The notes: generated from the letters alone by a model not told the origin. A DNA stretch of 64,000 nucleotides from Arthrobacter wenxiniae (GCF_013376105.1 NZ_JAAMFM010000015.1:29237-93236); one strand, 5' to 3'; positions 44,980 through 58,413 are shown, numbered from the stretch's first letter. A program made the numbers and translations.

Positions 44980-46662
44980 ATGCGACGACGGATGACACTG
45001 CGGGCCCAGCTCCTGATGCTTCAGGTTGTCATTGTGCTCATCACCGTGGTGGGCACCGGCGCCGTGGCGATCTTCACGCAGGAACACCAGCTCCGGTCCA
45101 ACTATCGGGACCGCATGATCGGGGTCGCACAGTCCGTCGCGACGAACCCGGTGATCATCGAGGCCTTTGGGGCGAAGGATCCAAGCCAGGTGATCCAGCC
45201 GATCACCGAACTGATCAGCCAGTCCTCCGGGATCGCCTATGCGGTGGTCATGAACGCGGACGGCATCCGCTATTCGCACCCCGATCCGGCCCAGATCGGC
45301 AAGCACGTCTCGACCGATCCGTCCGAAGTGCTCTCGGGTGACATGTACGTCGGCACCCAGACGGGGACCCTGGGCACGTCCTGGCGCGTCAAGGCGCCCA
45401 TCTTCAATGCCGCCCATGCCGTGATCGGCGCGGTTTCGGTGGGCGTCCTGGAATCAGACCTGCGCAGCGAGTACCTTTCCAACGCGACCTGGCTGTTCGT
45501 CACGATCGGGATTGCCGCGATCTTCGGGGTGGTCGGCGCGGCGTGGGTGACAGTGGTGATCCGCAGGCGCATCTTCGGCCTGGAGCCTGAACAGATCGCG
45601 GGGCTGCTGGAGGAACGCGAAGCCATCCTGCACGGCGTCCGCGAAGGCGTGGTGGCCGTTGACGACGGCGGCCGCATCGTCCTGGTGAACGACGCCGCCG
45701 TGGGGCTGCTCTCCCTCGAAGGCGGGCCCACGCTGGTGGGGACCCTGGCCCGGGATTCCCTCGACGTGGAGCTGGTGCGCCTCCTGGATTCCGGCGGCGA
45801 CGAACAATCCCTGGTCCTGTCCGGGGAGCGGGTGCTGCTGGCGCGCCGCGACAAGGCCAAGATCGGCGGCCGCGACGTTGGGTCCATCCTGATCCTGCGG
45901 GACAACACGGAACTGCACACGCTGCTGCGCGACCTCGACGGCGTGCAGGGTGTGGCGGACGGTCTCCGCGCCCAGGCGCACGGCTTCGCCAACAAGCTCC
46001 ACGTCATCTCCGGGCTGCTTGAACTGGGGCGCGTGGAGCAGGCCGTCTCCTTCATTTCCAACGAACGCAGCGGCGGCACACTGGCCGGCGTCACGGGGCG
46101 GACAGGCATCCAGGAACTTGAAGTGGCGGCCCTGCTGCTGATGAAGCAGGCGCGCGCGGAGGAACTCGGCATCGCCACGACCATCGACCCCGATTCCACG
46201 CTGCCGGTGCTGGCTTCGCGGGCGTCGGCGGAAATCCTGCGCGCCGACCTCGTCACGATCATCGGCAACCTCCTCGACAACGCCGCGGAAGCCACGGGCT
46301 CCGGCGGCCGGATTTCCGTCTCAGTCAGGGAGCGGCAGGCTCCCAACTGTGCCGGAACGCTCGTCATCTCGGTGTCCGATTCCGGCGGGGGCATCGCGCC
46401 CGCCCTGCGGGAACGGGTCTTCACCCCCGGCTACTCGTCCAAGGCCGCCCGGCCGGGACCGGTGTCCACGGGCCGCGGCATAGGGCTGACGCTCGTGAAG
46501 CGGATTGCCACGCGGCACGGCGGCACGGTGGAGATTGGCAGCGGGCTGCCGGCCTCCGGGCATCCCGGGCACGGGGCCAGGATCACCGTCACGCTGCCGT
46601 TCCCCAGCGCGGACATTGCCCCGGCCGAACCTGCGGGGGCATCCGCCGGGGGCACCCCGTGA
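44980..46662 (+). CDS. Sensor histidine kinase, CitA/DcuS type
   Basis: A 560-residue membrane sensor. One membrane segment (about 9-31) is followed by an extracytoplasmic PAS/sCache domain (YRDRMIGVAQSVA, YAVVMNADGIRYSHP, VKAPIFNAAHAVIGAVSVGV) and a second membrane segment near 170-192. A cytoplasmic PAS follows (REGVVAVDDGGRIVLVN). His 334 lies in RAQAHGFANKLHVISGLLEL. The ATPase domain has NLLDNAAEA, VSDSGGG and GRGIGLTLV. This family senses extracellular carboxylates. ATG 44980 has a G-rich ribosome-binding site. Confidence 0.9.
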   Translation: MRRRMTLRAQLLMLQVVIVLITVVGTGAVAIFTQEHQLRSNYRDRMIGVAQSVATNPVIIEAFGAKDPSQVIQPITELISQSSGIAYAVVMNADGIRYSHPDPAQIGKHVSTDPSEVLSGDMYVGTQTGTLGTSWRVKAPIFNAAHAVIGAVSVGVLESDLRSEYLSNATWLFVTIGIAAIFGVVGAAWVTVVIRRRIFGLEPEQIAGLLEEREAILHGVREGVVAVDDGGRIVLVNDAAVGLLSLEGGPTLVGTLARDSLDVELVRLLDSGGDEQSLVLSGERVLLARRDKAKIGGRDVGSILILRDNTELHTLLRDLDGVQGVADGLRAQAHGFANKLHVISGLLELGRVEQAVSFISNERSGGTLAGVTGRTGIQELEVAALLLMKQARAEELGIATTIDPDSTLPVLASRASAEILRADLVTIIGNLLDNAAEATGSGGRISVSVRERQAPNCAGTLVISVSDSGGGIAPALRERVFTPGYSSKAARPGPVSTGRGIGLTLVKRIATRHGGTVEIGSGLPASGHPGHGARITVTLPFPSADIAPAEPAGASAGGTP

Positions 46663-47357
46663 GCGCGCAACTGCGGGTGGTCATTGTCGAGGATGACCTT
46701 GCCGTGGCGCTCATCAACCGGGAATTCGTGGCCTCGCACGCGGGCTTCAAGGTCGTGGGCGAGGCCCACTCGGGCACGGACGCGGTGGGCCTCATCGAAA
46801 AGCTAAGGCCCGACGTCGTACTTCTTGACTTTTACCTGCCCGACTTTTCCGGACTGGAGGTCCTGGACCGGATCGGCCGGGGCCGGGGGAGCAGCCTGGA
46901 GGTCATCGCGGTCACTGCTGCGCGCGATCTGGACAGCGTGCGGGAGGCACGGGCCCGGGGCGTGCGCCACTACCTGGTCAAGCCCTTCATGGCGTCCGCC
47001 CTGTTTGAGCGGCTCGACGAGGTGGCCCGGCAGTTCGAGACGATGCGCAGGACATTGGGCGGCAGGCTGCTCGACCAGCGCGGCGTCGATGAGATCATTG
47101 CCAGCACGGGCGGGCGGTACTCACCGCCGCCCAAGGGACTTTCCGACGTGACACTCCAACGCGTCCACCTCGCCCTGCAGGCCGCGGGCACCGACCTTTC
47201 CGCCGCCGAGCTGGCCGAGCGCGTGGGCATGTCCCGCGTCGGTGCCCGGCGCTATCTGGAGCACCTGGTCGACGTCGGACGGGCCACCCTGACGCCGCGG
47301 TACGGCGGGGCCGGGCGGCCCGAAAACCGGTACCGCAGCCCGGCCCCCGGTGATTGA
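46659..47357 (+). CDS. Response regulator, CitB/DcuR type
   Basis: A 232-residue regulator. The receiver domain has the acidic pair in VVIVEDD, phospho-acceptor Asp 57 in VVLLDFYLPDFSG and the Lys in YLVKPFM. The C-terminal helix-turn-helix is AAELAERVGMSRVGARRYLE. It starts with GTG overlapping the kinase stop by 4 nt. It probably controls the upstream importer/MFS genes in response to their substrate. Confidence 0.92.
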   Translation: MSAQLRVVIVEDDLAVALINREFVASHAGFKVVGEAHSGTDAVGLIEKLRPDVVLLDFYLPDFSGLEVLDRIGRGRGSSLEVIAVTAARDLDSVREARARGVRHYLVKPFMASALFERLDEVARQFETMRRTLGGRLLDQRGVDEIIASTGGRYSPPPKGLSDVTLQRVHLALQAAGTDLSAAELAERVGMSRVGARRYLEHLVDVGRATLTPRYGGAGRPENRYRSPAPGD

Positions 47358-47425
47358 GCCTGCCGCCGGTGATTGAGCCTGTCGCCGGTGATTGAGCCTG
47401 TCGAAATCCGGGTCTCGACAGGCTC
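47347..47425. repeat. 19-bp tandem repeat with terminal hairpin
   Basis: Three units of CCGGTGATTGAGCCTGTCG (47347, 47366, 47385), then an 11-bp inverted repeat 47394-47404 / 47415-47425 with a 10-nt loop. The first unit contains the stop codon of the response regulator. The core GAGCCTGTCGA...TCGACAGGCTC is a repetitive palindrome often seen between genes in Arthrobacter relatives (recalled). It probably ends transcription of the two convergent genes. Confidence 0.75.
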
Positions 47426-47437
47426 GACCAGCGGGGG

Positions 47438-49768
<2,331 letters not shown>

Positions 49769-49867
49769 GAGAGCATCCCTTTCGCCTGTGAAGAGTCATT
49801 CGGATCGTAGCAACAAAATTGAAGCGGCGGCCTCCGGGCGGTTCGCCAACTCCCACGGGCACTACGC

Positions 49868-52252
<2,385 letters not shown>

Positions 52253-52390
52253 TGTCAGTGCTCCTTGCAGTCAAGTCGTGGCTGAAAGGAAACCACGTGA
52301 GTACATCGTCGCAGCACATGGGCATGCTGGCTATGTGAGATTAGTCAACTGTCCGCTGTCCCCACCGGCGCCGGAGGCCCGGCACGCCGG

Positions 52391-53206
52391 CTAGTGCCGC
52401 AGGCCCATTCGTTCCAGGATCACGGCCGAAATCTCCTCCACGGACATGCTGGCGGAGTTCACATGCGGAATGTCATGGGTTACGTACAGGCGCTCCGCGT
52501 TCCGCAGTTCAATCCCGCATTGCCGCAGGGAGGCATAGTCCGAGCCCGGTCGGCGCTCGGTCCGTACCTGGCTCAAGCGCATGGGGTTGGACGTCAGACC
52601 GAAACACTTGGCTTGGAAGGGCCGCAGGGGTTCCGGCAGCACGTCGTGCCCAAAGTCCTCATCCACCAGCGGGAAATTGGCCGCGTAGACACCGTGCTGA
52701 AGGGCCAGGTACATGGTGCTGGGGGTCTTGCCGCAACGCGACGGGGCTATCAGGATCACCTCCGCCTTCTCCAGCGCACGCAGGCTTTGGCCGTCGTCGT
52801 GCTCCATCGCGTACTCGACTGCCATCATTCGCGACTGGTACCGCAGGGCGTTGCCGAGGCCGTGGGCCTGGCCGGGCTGGTGGCTGGCCTTCACGTGGAG
52901 GGCCTCCTCGAGCAGTTGGACGTGGACGCCGATCAAATCCACCAGGACGCCGTTGCACGTGGCAAGTTCGTTGCGGATCTCCTCACCGACCGCCGTGGAG
53001 AAGACCAGCGGCGCCTCTCCGCGCAGCGCCACCTGGTCGATCTCACGGACCACCGACCGGGCCTTGGCGACGGTTGAGATGAACGGGACGGTGGTGCGGT
53101 AGAAACGGCTCTTGGGGAATTGGGTCAACAGGGTGCTGCCCAGGGTTTCGGCGGTAATGCCTGTTCCGTCGGAGAGGAAATAGACATGGCGAACGGCATC
53201 TGGCAT
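52391..53206 (-). CDS. ppsR: PEP synthase regulatory kinase/phosphorylase
   Basis: A 271-residue DUF299 protein that inactivates PEP synthase by ADP-dependent phosphorylation and reactivates it by Pi-dependent phosphorolysis. Features are VYFLSDGTGITAETLGSTLL, the P-loop IAPSRCGKTPSTMYLAL and CFGLTSNPMRLSQVRTERRP. ATG 53206 has GAGGAG upstream. Its position next to ppsA supports the assignment. Confidence 0.93.
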   Translation of the reverse strand: MPDAVRHVYFLSDGTGITAETLGSTLLTQFPKSRFYRTTVPFISTVAKARSVVREIDQVALRGEAPLVFSTAVGEEIRNELATCNGVLVDLIGVHVQLLEEALHVKASHQPGQAHGLGNALRYQSRMMAVEYAMEHDDGQSLRALEKAEVILIAPSRCGKTPSTMYLALQHGVYAANFPLVDEDFGHDVLPEPLRPFQAKCFGLTSNPMRLSQVRTERRPGSDYASLRQCGIELRNAERLYVTHDIPHVNSASMSVEEISAVILERMGLRH

Positions 53207-53496
53207 GGTGGCACTCCTCTGCGGAAACTCCTTGTCACATCCTAGCTTCTGGCACCCGCCCGCGGTTGCCGCCGCATCCAGCACCCTGCCGCGCCCGGGG
53301 CAATTTGTGAATGTGTGCACGGTGGTAAAATCGTACACAAGTACGCCCACAGACTTCTTAGTGACACCTTTTTGTACACCTCAGGATTTTTAGCGACACA
53401 GGGCCGGCCTCTGGCCGCACGCCGTCGCGCATCATGGCAGCACAACATCGCCAACCGGCGCCGCCTGCCTTCACCCCACCACAAAGAACGGAACCC

Positions 53497-55170
53497 ATGA
53501 GAAGAACCGCTCGCCAGTCCCCGCCAGCCCTTGCGAATGACGCCTTGCGCATCGTAGCCCTCGGCGGATTGGGGGAGATTGGCCGTAACATGACCGTCTT
53601 CGAGTATGGAGGCAAGCTGCTGATCGTTGACTGCGGCGTGCTCTTTCCCGAAGAAAACCACCCCGGCGTGGACGTCATCCTGCCCGATTTCTCCTACCTG
53701 AAGGGCCGGTGGCAGGACGTAGAGGGCCTGGTCCTCACGCACGGCCACGAGGACCACATCGGCGGTGTGCCGTACCTGCTCAAGCAGCGCGGCGACATCC
53801 CCGTCATCTCCGCCAAGCTGACCCTGGCCTTCCTGAAGACCAAGCTCGACGAGCACCGCATCAAGGGCAAGATGATCCAGGTCAAGGAGGGCGACCGCCG
53901 CAAGTTCGGCCCGTTCGACGTCGAATTCCTGGCAGTGAACCACTCCATCCCGGACGGTCTGGCCGTGGCCATCCGCACGCCCGCCGGGCTGGTGCTGGAA
54001 ACCGGCGACTTCAAGATGGACCAGTTCCCGCTGGACAAGCGCATCACCGACCTGGCCGGCTTTGCCCGCCTGGGCGAGGAAGGCGTGGACCTGTTCATGC
54101 CCGACTCCACCAACGCCGAGGTCCCGGGCTTCCTGGCCGCCGAAGCGGACCTGATTCCCGCCATCGACAACGTCATGCGCACGGCCCCGCGCCGCGTGGT
54201 GGTCTCCAGCTTCGCCAGCCACGTGCACCGCATCCAGCAGATCATCGACTCCGCGCACAAGTACAACCGCAAGATCGCGTTTGTGGGCCGGTCCATGGTG
54301 CGCAACATGACCACGGCGCGCGAACTCGGCTACCTGAAGATCCCGCGCGGCATGCTGGTTGAGGCCAAGGAACTGGAAAAGATGCCCCCCACCAAAGCCG
54401 TGCTCATCTGCACCGGCTCGCAGGGTGAGCCCATGGCGGCGCTGGCCCGCATGGCCAGCGGCGACCACCAGATCAACCTGGCCGAGGGGGACACCGTCCT
54501 GCTCGCCAGCTCGCTGGTGCCGGGCAATGAATCCTCGATCTACCGCCTCATCAACGACCTCACCAAGCAGGGCGCCAACGTGGTGCACAAGGGAAACGCC
54601 AAGGTGCACGTCTCCGGCCACGCAAGCGCCGGCGAGCTGGTCTACTGCTACAACCTGGTCCGCCCGCGCAACGTCATGCCGGTGCACGGGGAGTACCGCC
54701 ACCTCAAGGCCAACGCCGAGCTGGCCGTCCGCACCGGCGTGGACCCGAAGAACGCCCTGATTGTTGAGGACGGCACCGTCATTGACTTGAAGGACGGCGT
54801 GGCCCGGGTAGTGGGCAGCGTTCCCGCGGCCTACGTGTACGTGGAGAACATGGTCGCCGGCGCGGCCACCGAGGAGTCCCTGCAGGACCGCCTCCGGCTG
54901 GCCGAGGACGGCGCCGTCACCGTCCTGCTCATCGTCAATCCGGACACCGGCAAGATCGAGGAAGACCCCGAATACTTTGCCGTGGGCTTCAACCTGACGG
55001 AAAAGGACATGGAGAAGGCCACCGGAATCGTGGAAAAGACCATCTCCGCGATTCGCGGGGAAAAGACGGGACCGGTTGCCGAGAAGGCGATCGCCGAGGG
55101 ACTGCTGCGCTGGTCGGACCGGGCCCTGCGCCGCAAGCCTGTCTACACGGTCATCATCGTCGAAGCCTGA
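53497..55170 (+). CDS. rnj: Ribonuclease J
   Basis: A 557-residue metallo-beta-lactamase/beta-CASP RNase. The zinc motif is LTHGHEDHIGGVPYLL, the start of the fold is IVALGGLGEIGRNMTVFEYG, later motifs are GLVLETGDFKMD, MPDSTNAEVPGF and VSGHASAGELVYCYNLVRP. It degrades and processes RNA from the 5' end. ATG 53497 was chosen over an ATG at 53434 that has no ribosome-binding site. It diverges from ppsR across a 290-bp region. Confidence 0.95.
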   Translation: MRRTARQSPPALANDALRIVALGGLGEIGRNMTVFEYGGKLLIVDCGVLFPEENHPGVDVILPDFSYLKGRWQDVEGLVLTHGHEDHIGGVPYLLKQRGDIPVISAKLTLAFLKTKLDEHRIKGKMIQVKEGDRRKFGPFDVEFLAVNHSIPDGLAVAIRTPAGLVLETGDFKMDQFPLDKRITDLAGFARLGEEGVDLFMPDSTNAEVPGFLAAEADLIPAIDNVMRTAPRRVVVSSFASHVHRIQQIIDSAHKYNRKIAFVGRSMVRNMTTARELGYLKIPRGMLVEAKELEKMPPTKAVLICTGSQGEPMAALARMASGDHQINLAEGDTVLLASSLVPGNESSIYRLINDLTKQGANVVHKGNAKVHVSGHASAGELVYCYNLVRPRNVMPVHGEYRHLKANAELAVRTGVDPKNALIVEDGTVIDLKDGVARVVGSVPAAYVYVENMVAGAATEESLQDRLRLAEDGAVTVLLIVNPDTGKIEEDPEYFAVGFNLTEKDMEKATGIVEKTISAIRGEKTGPVAEKAIAEGLLRWSDRALRRKPVYTVIIVEA

Positions 55171-55187
55171 GCCCTGGGGATTCAAGC

Positions 55188-55234
55188 CTGAACGCTGGCT
55201 GGGCTGACGCTGGCTGGGCTGAACGCTGGCTGGG
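55188..55234. repeat. 15/16-bp tandem repeat after RNase J
   Basis: CTGAACGCTGGCTGGG at 55188 and 55219 flanks a 15-bp version at 55204. A fourth partial unit grows into the terminator hairpin. The array lies 17 bp after the rnj stop. Confidence 0.8.
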
Positions 55235-55236
55235 CT

Positions 55237-55276
55237 GAACGCGATGGGCGCGCCGAAAGGTGCGCCCATCGCGTTC
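55237..55276 (+). terminator. RNase J terminator hairpin
   Basis: GAACGCGATGGGCGC and its exact complement form a perfect 15-bp stem (55237-55251 / 55262-55276) with a 10-nt loop, followed by GGCATTTG. No long T-run, as usual in high-GC actinobacteria. Confidence 0.75.
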
Positions 55277-55340
55277 GGCATTTGCCCCGCTTTTAAGGGC
55301 GCCGCGGATGGGGCCGGCCCCGGTCCCGGGCTCCGCGGCC

Positions 55341-55808
55341 TCAGGGCGAGGTGCGGAGTTGGAGGATGGCGGCGTCGGCCTCGGCATTTTCCACCACTCC
55401 CGCCGCCGCCAACCACCGGATGGCGCGCTGCTTCATGAGCGCGTTGTGGAATTCGTACCAGGACGTCTGGTACTCGGGAAATGAGTAGAGCTCGTCCTTG
55501 AAATGACGGTACGGGCTGCTGCGGTCGATGGCCTGTTGCAGGCGGTTGCGGCACTCGGATTCGCCAACGCCGGCGATGAACTCCTCCATGTCGCGGTAGC
55601 CCTCCGAGGAGTCCACGGGATCGATCCGGATGCCGCCACGATCGTCCACGTCCCAGCCCTCCGCCCCGGCCTCATCCGCGGTTTCCTCGCCCCACAGCGC
55701 GATTTCGCCCGTGGTCGGGTCGAGCCAAAAGAAGGTGTCGTAGTCCAGGAAGTGGTTTTCAAGGGCCGTGACGAGTGTGTCCAGGTCAATGGAATTCAAG
55801 GGGAGCAT
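55341..55808 (-). CDS. UPF0158 family protein
   Basis: A 155-residue acidic protein. The pattern LDTLVTALENHFLDYDTFFW, LDPTTGEIALWGEE, then D-S-x-E-G-Y-R-D-M-E-E-F and the C-terminal SWYEFHNALMKQRAIRWL is that of UPF0158. Function is unknown. ATG 55808 has GGAGG upstream. It converges on rnj. Confidence 0.75.
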   Translation of the reverse strand: MLPLNSIDLDTLVTALENHFLDYDTFFWLDPTTGEIALWGEETADEAGAEGWDVDDRGGIRIDPVDSSEGYRDMEEFIAGVGESECRNRLQQAIDRSSPYRHFKDELYSFPEYQTSWYEFHNALMKQRAIRWLAAAGVVENAEADAAILQLRTSP

Positions 55809-56007
55809 GGTAACGCCTCCAGCCGAATTGTGGAACAGGCACCTGCTGTCCACTTCCAATCTTTGCGCGCCCGGGCCTGTCAGGCAAGAGACCCGGGCCG
55901 CGAACGGGCACTTAACGAGGGCGTCGGGTGGGCGGCATGCCCATTAAGTGCCCGCCCGGCGATGGCCTCGGGAGTAGCGGCGGCCGGGTGGCTTGACCGG
56001 ACGGGCC

Positions 56008-56469
56008 CTACTTCATGCCGCCGCCGCGGAGGCCTGGTTTCGTGTAGGTGCGGGCCAGGACGGCCAGGGCCAGTGCGGCCACCAGGAGCCCGAAGTCACG
56101 CAGGGCGACGTCGTAGAACCCCGGGTAGGTCAGCAGGTTGACGATGATGCCGGCCAGCCAGATGCTGACAACGAATGCCGCGTACCTGGGCCGGAGGAAC
56201 ACGGCCACGGCCGCGATGATCTCCACGACGCCAATGACCATCATGGTCCCGTGGGCGCTGAACGGGGACAGGTTCTCGATCCACGGCGCCAGGTAGCTTT
56301 CCCAGTTGGTCAGGACGTTGAAGAACTTGTCCAGGCCCATGATGAGCGGAATGGCGATGAAGCCGATCCACAACATCAGGAACGCCCCGTACGCGGGCTC
56401 CACCTTGGCCCGGGCCAGCGCCTGGCTGGCCCATCCGGGTGAGGCGGCTGGAATTGAATGTGTTGCCAT
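56008..56469 (-). CDS. DoxX-like integral membrane protein
   Basis: A 153-residue protein with four hydrophobic segments (about 28-45, 73-92, 96-115 and 124-141): AFLMLWIGFIAIPLIMGLDK, HGTMMVIGVVEIIAAVAVFL and FGLLVAALALAVLA. The layout is that of DoxX/YkgB-type small membrane proteins. GGAGGAG precedes ATG. A palindromic operator sits directly upstream. The function is unknown. Confidence 0.7.
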   Translation of the reverse strand: MATHSIPAASPGWASQALARAKVEPAYGAFLMLWIGFIAIPLIMGLDKFFNVLTNWESYLAPWIENLSPFSAHGTMMVIGVVEIIAAVAVFLRPRYAAFVVSIWLAGIIVNLLTYPGFYDVALRDFGLLVAALALAVLARTYTKPGLRGGGMK

Positions 56470-56480
56470 GACTCCTCCAT

Positions 56481-56505
56481 CTAAAAACGTGATCTATGTT
56501 TTTAG
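56481..56505. promoter_or_regulatory. Palindromic operator upstream of the DoxX-like gene
   Basis: CTAAAAAC and GTTTTTAG form a perfect 8-bp dyad with a 9-bp spacer, 12 bp before the start codon. It stands out as AT-rich in a GC-rich region and overlaps the expected promoter or leader. Confidence 0.6.
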
Positions 56506-56509
56506 AATG

Positions 56510-57106
56510 GGCCCCGTGGCGTGAAATGTCAATGGCGCGGAACCAAACCCTCACACACCGAGGGGCGGACCGGGGCGCGCGACCTGGCCGGGGAATCGTC
56601 CATCGCGTTGAGCCGGCGCTTGTGGTGCCTTCTGGCATCCCGTGGCAGCCCGGGATGCGTTGCCGGCGGCCGACTGGCAGCCCGGGCGGCGCACTGGCGG
56701 CGGTCATGATGTCACGGGCAAACCTGGCCTGCCCATCGAAAACATTGAATGAGTGGTCCTGGTCCTGCGCACCTAGGCGGAACAGGCTCGTGTTCCGGTG
56801 CCACGACACGCTCTTGAGGGTGGCCCGGAACAGCACGTTCTTCGACTTTGGCGACACCTCTCTCGACAGCAATTGGGACTTGTGCTGGTGCCCCGTGCAA
56901 AAGTACGACGGCGTCAAAGTCATCCGCGGTGCCGTCGCGAAATTGCGCGGTGCCGCCCCCGAGGCGCCTCCCATCGCGGCGCTCCTCGGTGTCCTGGTTG
57001 TAGCTCGCAAAGCGGGCCGCGGTGTTGAGGCGGACGTATCTGCGGATGTCGGCGGCTCGCCGACGGCGGGGCCAAGCAGCTGCGATTTCAGCGCCAACTC
57101 GCCGGG
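56510..57106. other. Gene-free region upstream of DUF559 gene 2
   Basis: About 600 bp without a supportable gene. Open frames exist on both strands, but none has a start signal or recognisable domain. A minus-strand stretch near 56760-57030 (RFASYNQDTEE...DDFDAVVLLHG) looks like decayed coding sequence in two frames. Confidence 0.4.
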
Positions 57107-57164
57107 GACGGGGCCAACCCGCACCAGCGGTGTATCTTCCGCGCCATCTCGCGGGTTGGCCCCG
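57107..57164. repeat. Hairpin repeat family 2, copy upstream of DUF559 gene 2
   Basis: A 58-bp unit matches 58284-58341 at 51 of 58 positions, same orientation. Its arms (57109-57122 and 57151-57164, arm CGGGGCCAACCCGC) pair perfectly over 14 bp with a 28-nt loop. It ends 122 bp before the DUF559 start, almost the same distance as in the first DUF559 unit (124 bp). The sequence is unrelated to family 1. Confidence 0.85.
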
Positions 57165-57226
57165 CCCTCACGAAAACTGCTGCAGGATTGCCCCGTTCTG
57201 AGCGGTCATGCCAGTTGCGGGTGGAG

Positions 57227-57235
57227 TTATCCACA
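57227..57235 (+). promoter_or_regulatory. DnaA-box sequence upstream of DUF559 gene 2
   Basis: TTATCCACA lies exactly 51 nt before ATG 57287, matching the arrangement upstream of the first DUF559 gene. The interval ends with GGCAAGACTCGATCC, nearly identical to the other copy. Confidence 0.7.
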
Positions 57236-57286
57236 GCTCCGCGAGTGCGCCTTGTAGTGGCCGCAGGCACCGGCAAGACTCGATCC

Positions 57287-58255
57287 ATGGGACAGCAGGA
57301 AGAAAAGGAACGGTTTGCCCGGGCCTGGCCGGCGGATACGCCCGTTGCCACCACGGGGCAGCTGGCGGAGGCTGGGCTGGGCGACCGGGCCATGGCGTCA
57401 GCGTTGAAGCATGGGACCGTGTACCGCCTCCGCAAGGGGGCCTACGTCCAGGCCGGGCACTGGCACACCCTGAAGCCTTGGGATCAGGACAAGCTGCGGC
57501 TGTTGGCCCACCTTGTCACTGTGCGTGGCGACCCGGCATACTCGCACTTCAGCGCGGCCCGCCTGCATGGGTTGACTATCTGGCATTGCGGTCCCCAAGT
57601 ACACCTGACTGCGGCGTCTTCCGTGTCCGGAACGTCCAATCCGAAGGACGTGGTGTTTCACCGGGGGAACGTGGCGAACGGCGACATCCAGCCCCTCCGC
57701 CTGCGCAGCGGCCACGTTGTCCAGGTGACCACCCTGGAACGCACCGTGGTGGACTGCGCCCGGGCCGGCGGCTTTGCCGAAGCCGTGGTCATCGGCGACC
57801 ACGCCCTTCGGAAGGGCGCCAGAAGCGAGGTCATGTGGGCCATGGTCAATGCCATGCCCGGCCGGCGCGGCGTCCGCAAGGCAAGGCGGGTGCTCCGGGT
57901 GCTCGATGGCCGCAGCGAGTCGCCCGGCGAATCACGCACCCGGCTGATTATTGCGGACATGGACCTGCCGCAGCCTGAACTGCAGGTGGAGCTGACAGTG
58001 GGCGGGCGGGTCTACCGGCCGGACTTTCTGTGGGAAGAGCAAAAGCTCATCGTTGAGTTTGACGGCGACTACAAGTACTTCGCCTACAAGCCCACGCGCG
58101 AGGCAGTCCTTGATGAACGAAAGCGTGAAAGGCGTCTCATGGAAGACGGCTGGCGCTTTGTGCGCCTTGAATGGCGCGACTTGGCAAATCCGGGGGACGT
58201 CAAGCGGCGGATCCAGGCGGCCTTCGATGCCGCCGGCCTCCCGCTCGCGGCCTGA
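57287..58255 (+). CDS. DUF559 / AbiEi-antitoxin-like protein, copy 2
   Basis: A 322-residue paralogue of the protein at 420-1388, of identical length and nearly gapless alignment. The N-terminal winged-helix segment is VATTGQLAEAGLGDRAM, with VYRLRKGAYV. The C-terminal DUF559/Vsr-like core has YRPDFLWEEQKLIVEFDGDY and WRFVRLEWRDL, and TTLERTVVDCARAG and SPGESRTRLII are conserved. ATG 57287 was chosen because MGQ begins both paralogues. It is bracketed by 58-bp hairpin repeats. The two loci lie 56 kb apart in opposite orientation. Nuclease function is inferred from fold only. Confidence 0.85.
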   Translation: MGQQEEKERFARAWPADTPVATTGQLAEAGLGDRAMASALKHGTVYRLRKGAYVQAGHWHTLKPWDQDKLRLLAHLVTVRGDPAYSHFSAARLHGLTIWHCGPQVHLTAASSVSGTSNPKDVVFHRGNVANGDIQPLRLRSGHVVQVTTLERTVVDCARAGGFAEAVVIGDHALRKGARSEVMWAMVNAMPGRRGVRKARRVLRVLDGRSESPGESRTRLIIADMDLPQPELQVELTVGGRVYRPDFLWEEQKLIVEFDGDYKYFAYKPTREAVLDERKRERRLMEDGWRFVRLEWRDLANPGDVKRRIQAAFDAAGLPLAA

Positions 58256-58283
58256 AGTGCACCAGCCCGGTCCCCACACCGAG

Positions 58284-58341
58284 GACGGGTCCAACCCGCA
58301 TGGACGGTGTATCTTACACGCCATCTCGCGGGTTGGCCCCG
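58284..58341. repeat. Hairpin repeat family 2, copy downstream of DUF559 gene 2
   Basis: The direct-repeat partner of 57107-57164, beginning 28 bp after the gene's stop. Arms 58284-58299 and 58328-58343 pair over 16 bp with one mismatch. Loop and stem flanks vary more than the arms, which suggests the stem is what is conserved. Confidence 0.85.
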
Positions 58342-58375
58342 TCATCGAGGAATCGGCCTCACGGGGGCGCGGGGT

Positions 58376-58413
58376 TGGCACCGTTCTCGCGGCGTGGCCC
58401 CGTTCTCGCGGGA
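58376..58413. repeat. 19-bp tandem repeat, two units, beside DUF559 gene 2
   Basis: TGGCACCGTTCTCGCGGCG and TGGCCCCGTTCTCGCGGGA follow each other directly. The period equals that of the array at 1551-1606 beside the first DUF559 gene, but the sequence differs. Confidence 0.65.

Noticed and set aside
53242..55554. A 770-codon open frame antisense to RNase J
   Set aside because: No domain and no start signal; RNase J on the other strand is unmistakable.
56496..57257. A 253-codon open frame before DUF559 gene 2
   Set aside because: No ribosome-binding site or domain, it spans the hairpin repeat and ends inside the DUF559 upstream region.
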